A stretch of DNA of 44,175 nucleotides, taken from positions 1-44,175 of the forward strand of contig NZ_JAINDZ010000038.1 in NCBI RefSeq assembly GCF_019802345.1. The letters are read 5' to 3'. This document shows positions 1 through 8,002 of the stretch, piece by piece. The translations under genes and the position numbers were made by a program. Positions within the stretch are counted from its first letter, which is position 1; each line of letters starts with the position of its first letter. The notes below the pieces were generated by a model that saw only the letters and a list, made by a program, of their open reading frames with translations, had not been told where the DNA came from and made no database searches. Origin of the DNA: Methylosinus sp. Sm6 (GTDB lineage Bacteria > Pseudomonadota > Alphaproteobacteria > Rhizobiales > Beijerinckiaceae).

Positions 1-17
1 CGTCACGGGATCGAGCG

Positions 18-3000
18 TCAATTCCGAGCCGGACGGCCGCGTGCTGCTCGGCCTGCGTTCGAAGTGACTCCGGCGCGAGGCAAGCGGAAGCCCTTGACGA
101 GCGCATAGATCGCCGGAATGACGACGAGAGTCAGCATGGTCGAGGAGGCCATTCCGCCGATCATCGGCGCCGCGATGCGCTGCATGACCTCCGAGCCCGC
201 GCCATGGCTCCAGAGGATCGGCAGCAGGCCGGCGATGATGGCCGTGACCGTCATCATCTTCGGGCGCACCCGCTCGACGGCGCCGAGCATGATCGCCTCA
301 TGCAGATCGGCGCGCGTGAAGGCGCGCCCCTGCGCGGCGCGCTCGGCGGCGATCTCTTTCATGGCCTGATCCAGATAGATCAGCATGACGACGCCGGTCT
401 CGGCGGCGACGCCGGCGAGCGCGATGAAGCCGACCGCCGCCGCGACCGAGAGGTCGAAGCCCATGAGCCACATCGCCCACACGCCGCCGACCAGCGCGAA
501 GGGCAAGGACGCCATCACGATCAGCGTCTCAGTCAAGCGACGGAAATTGAGATAGAGCAGCAGGAAGATGATCGCGAGCGTCAGCGGAACGACGACTTTC
601 AATCGCGCCTCGGCGCGCTGCATATATTCGAACTGCCCGCTCCAGGTCACATAGGAGCCAGCGGGAAAAGAGACTGATTGCGCCACGGCTTTCTGCGCCT
701 CGGCGACATAGGAGCCGAGATCGCGGTCGCGCACATCGACGAAGACATAGACCGCGAGCTGGCCGTTCTCCGTGCGGATCGACGTCGGCCCGCGCATGAG
801 CTCGATCCTCGCGACCTCGCCCAGCGGAACCGCGCCGCCACGCGGCAGCGGCACGAGCACTTCTTTCGCGATCGTCTGCGGATCGGAGCGGAACTCGCGC
901 GGATAGCGGATGTTGACGCCATAGCGCTCGCGCCCTTCGACCGTCGTCGTGATCGTCTCTCCGCCGAGCGCGGTGGCGATCACCTCCTGCACATCGCCGA
1001 TCATCAGATTATAGCGCGCGAGCGCCGGATGATCGGGGACGATGTCGAGGAAATAGCCGCCGTTGACGCGCTCGGCATAGGCGCTCGCCGTGCCGGGAAC
1101 GCGCTTCAGCACGACCTCGACCTGCCGCGCGACGCCTTCCATCTGCGCGAGATCACGGCCGAAGATTTTCACGCCGATCGGCGTACGAATGCCCGTCGCG
1201 AGCATGTCGACCCGCGCCTTGATCGGCATGGTCCAGGCGTTGGAGACGCCGGGAAACTGCAAGGCGGCGTCGAGCTCGGCGACGAGCTTGCTCGTCGTCA
1301 TTCCCGGCCGCCATTGATCTTTCGGCTTCAGGCTGACGACCGTCTCGAACATTTCGAGCGGCGCCGGATCGGTCGCGGTCGCAGCGCGCCCGGCCTTGCC
1401 ATAGGCGGACGCGACCTCGGGAAAAGATTTGATGATGCGGTCCTGCGTCTGCAGCAGCTCGGCCGCCTTGGTGACCGAGAGGCCGGGCAGCGTCGTCGGC
1501 ATATAGAGCAGAGTGCCTTCGTCCAGCGTCGGCATGAACTCGCCGCCGAGCTCGCGCGCCGGAACGATCGTCGCGACGATCGCGAGAAATGCGAGAAGGA
1601 TCGTCGCCGTCTTCGCCTTCAGCACGCGCGCGATGATCGGGCGATAGAGAAAGATGAGCGCGCGGTTGATCGGATTTTTCGCCTCCGGCACGATGCTTCC
1701 GCGCACGAAGACGACCATCAGCGCCGGAACCAGCGTCACCGACAGAAGCGCCGCCGCGGCCATGGCGAAAGTCTTCGTATAGGCGAGCGGCGCGAACAGC
1801 CTTCCCTCCTGCGCCTCCAGCGTGAAGATCGGCAGGAAGGACACGGTGATGACGAGCAGGCTGAAGAACAGCGCCGGCCCGACCTCGCTCGCCGCCTCGA
1901 TCACTACGTCGATGCGGGGCTTTTCCGGCTGCGCTCGCTCCAGATGCTTGTGCGCGTTCTCGATCATGACGATCGCGGCGTCGACCATCGCGCCGATGGC
2001 GACGGCGACACCTCCGAGGCTCATGATGTTGGAGCCGAGCCCGAGCGCCTTCATCGCAGCGAAGGCGATCAGCACGCCGACTGGCAGCATGATCACCGCG
2101 ACGAGCGCGCTGCGCAGATGCAGCAGGAACACTGCGCAGACGAGGGCGACGATGACACTCTCCTCGAAGAGCGTTCCACGCAGCGTCTCGATCGCCGCAT
2201 GGATGAGCTGCGAGCGATCATAGACGGTCGCGATCTCCACGCCTTGCGGCAGGGCGGGCGCGAGCCGGGCCAGCGCCGCTTTCACATTGTCGATCACGCT
2301 CAGCGCATTAACGCCGTAGCGCTGCAAGACGATTCCGCTCGCGACCTCGCCCTCGCCGTCGAGCTCGGTGACGCCGCGCCGCTCGTCCGGCCCGAGCTCC
2401 ACGCGCGCGACGTCACGCAGCAGCAGCGGCGTGCCATTCTCCGCGCGCAGGCCGATATGCTCGATATCGGCGGAACTCTTCAAATAGCCGCGGCCGCGCA
2501 CGATGAACTCGAATTCGGAGAGCTCGACCGTGCGGCCGCCGACATCCGCGTTGCTCGCGCGGATCGCCTCGCGCAGCTGCTTCAAGGAGACACCGAGCGC
2601 GCGCAGCCGATTCGGATCGGCGACCACATTATATTGCTTGACGAAGCCGCCGACGCTCGCGACTTCCGCCACGCCTTCGGCCCTGGAGAGGCCGTAGCGC
2701 AATGTCCAATCCTGGAGCGAGCGCAGCTCGGCGAGCGTCATCTCCTTGGCGACGAGCGCATATTGATAGACCCAGCCGACCCCCGTCGCGTCGGGACCGA
2801 GCGCCGGCGTCACGCCTTGCGGCAGCTTCTTGGTCGCGGCGCTCAAATATTCGAGCACGCGCGAGCGCGCCCAATAGAGATCGACGCCGTCCTCGAAGAT
2901 CACATAGACGAAGGAGACGCCGAAGAAGGAGAAGCCGCGCACCACTTTGGAGCGCGGCACGGTCAGCATGGCGCTCGTCAGCGGATAGGTGACCTGGTCC

Positions 3001-3185
3001 TCGACGACCTGCGGCGCCTGTCCCGGATATTCCGTGTAGACGATCGCCTGCACGTCGGAGAGATCGGGCAGCGCGTCGAGCGGCAGCGTGCGCAGCGCAT
3101 AGGCTCCCGTCCCGATCGCGAAAGCGGCGCCGAGAAAGACGAGGACGAGATTGCGCGCCGACCAGGCGATGAGACGGGAGATCAT
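18..3185 (-). CDS. cusA: CusA-family Cu(I)/Ag(I) efflux RND pump
   Basis: Inner-membrane proton-driven pump of a tripartite heavy-metal efflux (HME-RND) complex. At 1055 residues it is full length for CusA/CzcA proteins. The first hydrophobic helix follows MISRLIAW, and the periplasmic porter region carries the YWARSRVLEYL stretch seen in CusA-type pumps. Three methionines in LLYMP, LEMFET and ARVDMLATG sit where the CusA methionine triad binds Cu(I)/Ag(I), which favours copper/silver over cobalt/zinc/cadmium. The start overlaps the stop of the cusB-like gene by four bases (ATGA), so translation is coupled. The outer-membrane CusC partner is not in the window and may lie off the left edge. 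Family assignment is firm; the metal is inferred from the methionines. Confidence 0.95.
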   Translation of the reverse strand: MISRLIAWSARNLVLVFLGAAFAIGTGAYALRTLPLDALPDLSDVQAIVYTEYPGQAPQVVEDQVTYPLTSAMLTVPRSKVVRGFSFFGVSFVYVIFEDGVDLYWARSRVLEYLSAATKKLPQGVTPALGPDATGVGWVYQYALVAKEMTLAELRSLQDWTLRYGLSRAEGVAEVASVGGFVKQYNVVADPNRLRALGVSLKQLREAIRASNADVGGRTVELSEFEFIVRGRGYLKSSADIEHIGLRAENGTPLLLRDVARVELGPDERRGVTELDGEGEVASGIVLQRYGVNALSVIDNVKAALARLAPALPQGVEIATVYDRSQLIHAAIETLRGTLFEESVIVALVCAVFLLHLRSALVAVIMLPVGVLIAFAAMKALGLGSNIMSLGGVAVAIGAMVDAAIVMIENAHKHLERAQPEKPRIDVVIEAASEVGPALFFSLLVITVSFLPIFTLEAQEGRLFAPLAYTKTFAMAAAALLSVTLVPALMVVFVRGSIVPEAKNPINRALIFLYRPIIARVLKAKTATILLAFLAIVATIVPARELGGEFMPTLDEGTLLYMPTTLPGLSVTKAAELLQTQDRIIKSFPEVASAYGKAGRAATATDPAPLEMFETVVSLKPKDQWRPGMTTSKLVAELDAALQFPGVSNAWTMPIKARVDMLATGIRTPIGVKIFGRDLAQMEGVARQVEVVLKRVPGTASAYAERVNGGYFLDIVPDHPALARYNLMIGDVQEVIATALGGETITTTVEGRERYGVNIRYPREFRSDPQTIAKEVLVPLPRGGAVPLGEVARIELMRGPTSIRTENGQLAVYVFVDVRDRDLGSYVAEAQKAVAQSVSFPAGSYVTWSGQFEYMQRAEARLKVVVPLTLAIIFLLLYLNFRRLTETLIVMASLPFALVGGVWAMWLMGFDLSVAAAVGFIALAGVAAETGVVMLIYLDQAMKEIAAERAAQGRAFTRADLHEAIMLGAVERVRPKMMTVTAIIAGLLPILWSHGAGSEVMQRIAAPMIGGMASSTMLTLVVIPAIYALVKGFRLPRAGVTSNAGRAARGRPARN

Positions 3186-4714
3186 CGCGCCCCCTCCGCT
3201 CCGGCGAGGGTTTGCAGCGCCGCCCGCAGATTGCTCTCCGAATCGATGAGGAAATTGGCCGCCGTCACCACGCGGTCCATCTCGTCGAGGCCGCTCCGCA
3301 CCTCGACGAATCCTTCGCCGCGCCGGCCGAGCATCACCTCGCGCGGCTCGAAACGCCCATCGCCCTTGTCGAGGAGGACAAGCGCACGCTTGCCGGTCTC
3401 GATCACCGCGCTCTCGGGCGCGGTCACGATCTGCTCGGCGTCGCCGACCAGAATCGCCGCCTCGACATACATGTCGGGCCGCAGGGTCAGATCGGCGTTG
3501 GGCAGTTCGATGCGCACGCGCGCCGTGCGCGTCTCGCGATTGATCTGCGGATAGACGACCGTCACATTGCCGGCGAAGACGCGATCCGGCAGGCCGCGCG
3601 CTCTGATCTCGACGGCTTGGCCGACGCGCAGACGCGCATAATCCTGCTCAGCGACATCGACGAGCGCCCAGACCACCGAGAGATCGGCGATGCGGAACAG
3701 CACCTGCCCGGCCTCGGCCTTCATTCCGTCGACGGCGTTGCGCTCGAGAATGACGCCATCGCGCGGCGCCGGCCAGGAGACGCTCGCCGGCACGCGCCGG
3801 CTGCGCGCGATCTCGGCGATGAATTCCGGCGGCGCGTTCAGCGTCTCGAGCTTCCTCCGCACGCCGTCGAGCAATCTCGCGTCGCCCGTCTGAGAGCCTG
3901 CGAAAACCAAATAATCCGCCGCCGCCGCGGCGATGGCCGGAGAATAGAGCCTTACCAGCGGCTGGCCTTTCGAGACGCGCGCGCCGGTCGTGGCGTCGGC
4001 GACCTTCTCGACGAAAGCCTCGGAGCGCGTCGCGACCACGGCGACGCGGCGCTCGTCGACCTGCACCGCGCCGGGCACGCGAATCTTGGCGACGAGCGGC
4101 CGACGCCTCACGAGTTCCGAGCGCACGCCCGTGCGCTGGATTTTTCCGGGCGCGATGCGCACCGCGCCATCGGCCTCGGCCTCGTCGCCCTCATAGACGG
4201 GCGTGTAATCCATGCCCATCGCATCCTTCTTCGGCGCCGGCGAAACATCGGGCAGCCCCATCGGATTGCGGTAGTAGACGATTCGCTTCGCACGCGGCTT
4301 CGCGGAGAACTCGGGGAGGACGGCGCGCAGATCGGCCGGCCGGACCGGCAGATAGTCCATACCCATGCCGTCCTTTCGCGGGCCTGCGGAAATATCGTCG
4401 CCGCCCATCGGATCGCGATAGAAGAGCGGCTCCTCGCGCGAGGCCGCGAGCGGATCGGGAAGCTTTCCGATGAACGGCGCGATCTGCGATCGGCGCACCG
4501 GCAGAAAGTCCATTCCCATCTCGTCCTTGCGCGGATGGCGCGAGACCTCGCCGCCGCCCATCGGATCACGATAGAAGAGAATGGGATCGTCGTGCGCGGC
4601 GGCCGTGATCGGGCGACCCGATTGGGCCGCGTTGGAATGGAAAGCGTGAAGCACTGACACGGTCACGCTCGCGGCGAGCGCGAGCGCGCCGAACAAAGGC
4701 GCGAAAGGAGGCAT
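3182..4714 (-). CDS. cusB: CusB-like efflux adaptor with three heavy-metal-binding repeats
   Basis: Periplasmic membrane-fusion protein (510 residues) linking CusA to an outer-membrane channel. An N-terminal hydrophobic segment (about residues 5-25) is the export signal or anchor. Three tandem copies of a heavy-metal-binding motif follow, of the form YRDPMG...RKD.MGMD.LPV, at about residues 46-74, 96-125 and 146-175. The barrel-sandwich, lipoyl-like and beta-barrel domains come after (PGKIQRTGVRSE, ATTGARVSKGQPL, RPDMYVEA). The start at 4714 has GGAG ten bases upstream and gives a sensible signal sequence; the frame stays open to 4972, but that extension looks non-coding. Most CusB proteins carry one such repeat or none, so three is unusual. 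The array probably captures or relays Cu/Ag, which is inference. Confidence 0.92.
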   Translation of the reverse strand: MPPFAPLFGALALAASVTVSVLHAFHSNAAQSGRPITAAAHDDPILFYRDPMGGGEVSRHPRKDEMGMDFLPVRRSQIAPFIGKLPDPLAASREEPLFYRDPMGGDDISAGPRKDGMGMDYLPVRPADLRAVLPEFSAKPRAKRIVYYRNPMGLPDVSPAPKKDAMGMDYTPVYEGDEAEADGAVRIAPGKIQRTGVRSELVRRRPLVAKIRVPGAVQVDERRVAVVATRSEAFVEKVADATTGARVSKGQPLVRLYSPAIAAAAADYLVFAGSQTGDARLLDGVRRKLETLNAPPEFIAEIARSRRVPASVSWPAPRDGVILERNAVDGMKAEAGQVLFRIADLSVVWALVDVAEQDYARLRVGQAVEIRARGLPDRVFAGNVTVVYPQINRETRTARVRIELPNADLTLRPDMYVEAAILVGDAEQIVTAPESAVIETGKRALVLLDKGDGRFEPREVMLGRRGEGFVEVRSGLDEMDRVVTAANFLIDSESNLRAALQTLAGAEGAR

Positions 4715-4805
4715 GATTTCGATCTCCAGCCGCAGCGGCGGCGGATTGCGTTGAAGCTCACGAAGCCGTCGCGCCGCGTGAGCGGCGGAGCCGGCGAATA
4801 TGGCT

Positions 4806-5135
4806 TCAGGCGATCGGAGGTCGAAGGTCCGGAGAACCGGCCAGGGAGGCGGGATCGACGTCGCTCGCGGCGACGATAGCGACCACCGCGGCGAAGACCG
4901 GCAGGCGGAAGAATGCTTCGATTGGGCCGGCGACTGGTGGGACTTGGCCGCAAGACACTGCCGCGCAATCATCGGCGCTTTGGGCGCCGTGATCTCCGAC
5001 AGCTTTATGGCAATCTTCCACAGCCGCGGCGCTCATACCATCGCATCCGCGATCGGCGCGCGGAGCCGCTCCCCCGCCAGCCAGCAGCGAAGCCAGCACG
5101 AGGATGGGAAGAAGCGCGCGGAGCAGACGAACCAT
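4806..5135 (-). CDS. Small exported Cys-containing protein of the metal operon
   Basis: Hypothetical 109-residue protein. The N-terminus MVRLLRALLPILVLASLLAGGG is a clear signal peptide. The mature part holds four cysteines and one histidine (RGCDGMS, VEDCHKAV, ADDCAAVSCG), followed by a hydrophobic C-terminal helix (FFRLPVFAAVVAIVAA). The pattern resembles the small DUF2946-like exported proteins found beside copper and mercury genes, but I cannot assign a family. It lies 91 bases upstream of the cusB-like gene in the same direction, so it is probably the first gene of the operon. The start at 5135 is preferred because it begins the signal peptide; the frame extends to 5213. Confidence 0.6.
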   Translation of the reverse strand: MVRLLRALLPILVLASLLAGGGAAPRADRGCDGMSAAAVEDCHKAVGDHGAQSADDCAAVSCGQVPPVAGPIEAFFRLPVFAAVVAIVAASDVDPASLAGSPDLRPPIA

Positions 5136-5251
5136 GATCTTTTTTACCAGCGGGATGCGAAAGCGTAAACCCGACGCCTCCACATACGGCGAGATAGCGA
5201 GCGTTGGATTCAACTGCTGCTTGCTCTATGCCGCGTGCACGACATAATCTG

Positions 5252-5295
5252 AGGAGAAAAGAAACGCCCCGCCGCGTAGTCTACGGTCGGGGCGT
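5252..5295 (-). terminator. Hairpin terminator reading leftward
   Basis: CGCCCCG (5265-5271) pairs with CGGGGCG (5288-5294), and CGTAG pairs with CTACG inside. Read on the minus strand the stem is followed by a T-rich run (TTTCTTTTCT). It lies upstream of the metal operon and would insulate it from leftward transcription. Confidence 0.6.
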
Positions 5296-5302
5296 CTCGC
5301 TT

Positions 5303-5385
5303 GCTATAGCTCAGGGGGAACCACAGCCTTCCAAAGATAAGGTGCAGATTTGGGGGGTCAAGGGATCCGTCCCTCGCCTTCGCCT
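5303..5385 (+). other. Degenerate tRNA-like stretch
   Basis: TAGCTCAG at 5305-5312 matches the start of a tRNA D-arm. It is followed by an ACAGCCTTCCAAAG anticodon-arm-like stretch and an AGGGATCCGTCCCT hairpin placed like a T-arm. No acceptor stem closes around it, so it is not a functional tRNA. It may be debris of an older integration at a tRNA gene. Confidence 0.25.
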
Positions 5386-5427
5386 GCATCCATGGCAAGC
5401 GGGACGCCCTTGTCCCGACTGAATTCC

Positions 5428-5477
5428 CAACCTTGCCAAGGTTGGGGTCGAGGGTTCGAATCCCTTCGCCCGCTCCA
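5428..5477 (+). repeat. 3' half of tRNA-Gly(GCC): attachment-site scar
   Basis: This segment contains the anticodon arm (CAACCTTGCCAAGGTTG, anticodon GCC at 5435-5437), variable loop, T-arm (GAGGGTTCGAATCCCTTC), the 3' acceptor strand CGCCCGC and an encoded CCA. The 5' half (GCGGGCG plus D-arm) is absent: the roughly 30 bases to the left do not pair with the acceptor. A lone 3' half of a tRNA gene is the usual product of tyrosine-recombinase integration at a tRNA (attR, or a junction between tandem elements). Confidence 0.82.
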
Positions 5478-5510
5478 AAAATCATCTAGAAAATTAGAGT
5501 GTTACGATAG

Positions 5511-5537
5511 GGCCGCCGTAAGGCGGCCTTTCGCTTT
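5511..5537 (+). terminator. Terminator behind the tRNA-Gly fragment
   Basis: GGCCGCC (5511-5517), loop GTAA, GGCGGCC (5522-5528), then TTTCGCTTT. This is a standard intrinsic terminator at the expected place downstream of a tRNA gene, so it probably came with the original tRNA locus. Confidence 0.75.
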
Positions 5538-5640
5538 CCCGATGTCGTGTCCACATGGTGTCCACCCTAGCGGGCGTGGACATCTTGCTCGTGTCCGGCT
5601 GACGACCGTTTCATTGAAGTCGAGGCCTCGCCGATATATA

Positions 5641-5656
5641 TTCCGATCTATCGGAA
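5641..5656. promoter_or_regulatory. Palindromic operator before the DUF433/DUF5615 pair
   Basis: TTCCGATCTATCGGAA is an inverted repeat (TTCCGAT / ATCGGAA, 2-base centre) ending 18 bases before the chosen start codon at 5675. An AT-rich stretch (GATATATATTCC) abuts it. The position suits autorepression by the antitoxin, as in many toxin-antitoxin operons. This is inference. Confidence 0.45.
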
Positions 5657-5674
5657 GATTTAATGGAGGGCGTC

Positions 5675-6328
5675 ATGGGTTCTGTCACGGACATGCTGAA
5701 GCCGTCTGAGGCTGCGGTGGTCGCCTGCGTCGCTCTCCGCGATGTCAATCGGGTCATCGACGAGCACATCCTTCCCGAGGGGTTCTTTTCGCTTGATGAT
5801 GGCCGGCGCGTCACAGCGACAGCCTGCACACTCATCGCGTTCTACTTCGATAGCGCAAAACACCTCACCTCCGAAGAGCGCCTCTTCGCGATCCGCGAGG
5901 TGGCGTCGCGCCTCCACAGGTTCCGCACTCGCGCCCTTGCATCCCTGATTGAAGAGGATTGGACCGTGCGGGACGAATTTCTCACCATCGACCTGGCGCC
6001 TTTCGTCCGGCGGACCAAGGAGCGCATGGAGCGTCTAGCAGCCGCCCGCGAGATCGTCGTATCCGATCCAGACGTGCTCGGAGGTGCCCCGGTCGTGCGT
6101 GGCACGCGCGTTCCCGTTCATGACGTCGCCGCCTCCGTGGCGGCCGGCCTCAAAATGGATCGCATTCTCACGGCCTATCCCTCCCTCGACTCGGACAAGG
6201 TCGAGCTTGCGGCGATCTACGCCGAGGCAAACCCTACGCGGGGTCGCCCCAAGGCGAGTGACGAGCTTCCCAAAGGTGCGGCCATCGTCGCCGACCGACG
6301 GGTCCCTCGCAGCAGGAAGGCGGGATGA
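5675..6328 (+). CDS. DUF433 domain antitoxin
   Basis: Probable antitoxin and DNA-binding partner of the next gene (217 residues). The C-terminal half carries the DUF433 signature: DPDVLGGAPVVRGTRVPVHDVAASVAAGLKMDRILTAYPSL, about residues 120-175. The first ~110 residues are an extra N-terminal domain (DEHILPEGFFSLDDGRRVTA...) not found in minimal DUF433 proteins. I chose the ATG at 5675 because GGAGGG lies five bases before it; an ATG at 5663 would add four residues and sits before that ribosome-binding site. The stop overlaps the start of the PIN-like gene (ATGA), typical of type II toxin-antitoxin pairs. A palindrome just upstream is a likely operator. Confidence 0.82.
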   Translation: MGSVTDMLKPSEAAVVACVALRDVNRVIDEHILPEGFFSLDDGRRVTATACTLIAFYFDSAKHLTSEERLFAIREVASRLHRFRTRALASLIEEDWTVRDEFLTIDLAPFVRRTKERMERLAAAREIVVSDPDVLGGAPVVRGTRVPVHDVAASVAAGLKMDRILTAYPSLDSDKVELAAIYAEANPTRGRPKASDELPKGAAIVADRRVPRSRKAG

Positions 6329-6744
6329 AGTTCTTGATCGACGAGTGTCTGAGCCCCGAGCTGACCAAACTCGCGCACGCCAAAGGACACGGCGAATCGT
6401 CCCACGTCGTCTGGCTCAGCCGAGCCGGCCTGAAGGACTGGGAGCTGAAGCCCATCATCCTCGGTGGGGATTGGACCTTTGTCACCAAGAACTCTGTCGA
6501 CTTCCGGGGCCCGGCGAAGCAACCGGGGGCGAAGGGACAGTACGCTGACGTCGCCCTCCACGCTGGACTTGTCTGCCTCAACGGGCCATCAGGCATGGAT
6601 CTGGACATGCAGATCGAGCTTTTCGAGCATGCGCTCGATGAACTCGGAGCCGATGCTGACCTCGTGAACCAAGTATTGGAGGTCACCTGGGAGGAGGACG
6701 CTTTGCACATCTGGCGCTATGAACTTCCAGCGGTTGAATCATAA
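6325..6744 (+). CDS. DUF5615 PIN-like toxin
   Basis: Small protein of 139 residues that starts with MKFLIDECLSPELTKLA, the hallmark first strand and acidic cluster of DUF5615 (PIN-like, Mut7-C-type) proteins. DWTFVTKNSVDFRG matches the second acidic strand, where many relatives have a T.D.DF pattern. The fold is that of a metal-dependent RNase, so it is the presumed toxin neutralised by the overlapping DUF433 protein. The usual second-strand aspartate is replaced by N in TKNSVDF, so nuclease activity cannot be taken for granted. The ATGA overlap with the upstream gene fixes the start. Confidence 0.8.
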   Translation: MKFLIDECLSPELTKLAHAKGHGESSHVVWLSRAGLKDWELKPIILGGDWTFVTKNSVDFRGPAKQPGAKGQYADVALHAGLVCLNGPSGMDLDMQIELFEHALDELGADADLVNQVLEVTWEEDALHIWRYELPAVES

Positions 6745-7123
6745 CGCTAGTCTGTCAGGCGCATGGTCGGACGAGGCCGTGCTGAGCACGGTGCGGGACC
6801 TCGTACCGCCATCCATCGTCGAGCAGTGCTGGCCGATCAAGGCGAGGATCTCCCCTCAGTCGCCGAAATCGCCAAAACATCCGTCCTTCCCGAGCGTCCA
6901 TACCCCCGCGGCGCCGCCGATCCGATCCGATCCGAGCGCCACGTCGAAAACTCGCTCGCGACGGTCAGGCGCAAGCTGCCAACAATCGCCCTTGCGAAAA
7001 CCTTGTCCCGATGTCCATGCTGTCACAGGCCGAGGTCAACCCGCGTCTCCCGTCTGCGCTTGTGACGCCATAGAAAGTCTGTCTTAGATCGCCGGCAGAT
7101 GGAGAACCTTTCCGGGAACCGTT
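6745..7123. other. Intergenic region, no supported gene
   Basis: Short reading frames exist on both strands, but none has a ribosome-binding site or protein-like composition. A four-fold CCGAT microrepeat lies near 6918-6935 and could slip. The region may hold the decayed end of a lost gene; I see no terminator for the toxin gene. Confidence 0.5.
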
Positions 7124-8002
7124 ATGCAGCATGAAGGCGATTTCAGCTTTGTCATCGATTTTAAAAAGGGATCTGGAAACCCCCGCCGGGTCTTCGACGC
7201 CGCCAGCGCACTGATAGACGCCTTCCAGAGCCTCGACCGGGCGGTCCTTCCGACGCTCGACGGAAAAATCGAGACCTCGCTCGTCCTGGAGGACGTGGCG
7301 TCTGGTTCCCTGCGCGTTCGGCTCGCCAACGCCCTGCGGTCGGTCGACGAGGACGCTTTGAAGTCGGGCGACTGGAAACGGCTCGCCGGCGGCTTCGCGA
7401 ACGGCGTCCGCCTTCGAGCCATTCGCTACCTGGACAAGGAAGAGGACGCCCAGCCGCGGCTCGGCGAGTTCAAGAAAGATATCCTGGCCGACGCCGTGCA
7501 GACCGACGTCCGACACCTTCCAGACTATGCGCCGCTGCACGACGGTCGCCTGATAGCGGCCCTCGACAAGCTTCAAAGGGCGAAGGCGGAACTCGAGGTG
7601 GGGGACGGACTCGTCGTCGAGATCGGGAAGAGCGAATACACCGTCGACCTGAAGGAGACATGGCTTCCGAGCGAGACGCTCAAGACCGTTCCCGCGCAGC
7701 CCATCGAGAAGGAAAACATTCTCGAACTGGTCCTCACCGTCCGGCGCCCCGACATGCTGAAGGACACAATGTGGCAATTCATGCACGGGAAGAGCAACGT
7801 CAGCGCGGCGATGAGGGACGAACCGTGGCTGGACGAATACCATGCCCGCAAGATTCCGATTTATCCCGGCGACGCCCTTTTGTGCACGGTTCGCGTCGTC
7901 TACTCCTACGATGAAAAGGGCGAGTTGATAGACCAGCGGACGGAAGTCATAAAGGTCCACAACGTGATCCCCGGCAGCATTCAGGACGACCTTCCGCTAT
8001 AA
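7124..8002 (+). CDS. Unknown soluble protein beside the restriction-like operon
   Basis: Protein of 292 residues with no family I recognise. It is soluble, mixed alpha/beta and lacks a signal peptide or membrane segment. It opens with GDFSFVIDFKKGSGNPRRVFDAASALIDAFQSLDRAV, followed by strands with many charged residues. The last third (KIPIYPGDALLCTVRVVYSYDEKGELIDQRTEVIKVHNV) looks like a beta-sandwich ending. The codon bias matches real genes here. Its 3' end overlaps the GIY-YIG nuclease gene tail-to-tail by six bases. It could be an accessory of that system on a separate promoter, or passenger cargo; the sequence does not decide. Confidence 0.75.
   Translation: MQHEGDFSFVIDFKKGSGNPRRVFDAASALIDAFQSLDRAVLPTLDGKIETSLVLEDVASGSLRVRLANALRSVDEDALKSGDWKRLAGGFANGVRLRAIRYLDKEEDAQPRLGEFKKDILADAVQTDVRHLPDYAPLHDGRLIAALDKLQRAKAELEVGDGLVVEIGKSEYTVDLKETWLPSETLKTVPAQPIEKENILELVLTVRRPDMLKDTMWQFMHGKSNVSAAMRDEPWLDEYHARKIPIYPGDALLCTVRVVYSYDEKGELIDQRTEVIKVHNVIPGSIQDDLPL

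Noticed and set aside
678-3554. A 958-residue plus-strand open frame antisense to cusA
   Set aside because: It is extremely rich in Arg, Asp and His, as shadow frames of high-GC genes are, has no ribosome-binding site and runs through the well-conserved cusA gene.
5398-5477. An intact tRNA-Gly gene
   Set aside because: The bases where the 5' acceptor strand and D-arm should be (from about 5400) read GCGGGACGCCC and cannot pair with CGCCCGC over seven positions or form a D-arm.
5210-5485. A 91-residue minus-strand frame reading GAGEGIRTLDPNLGKV
   Set aside because: This is the well-known translation artefact of the antisense of a tRNA 3' half.
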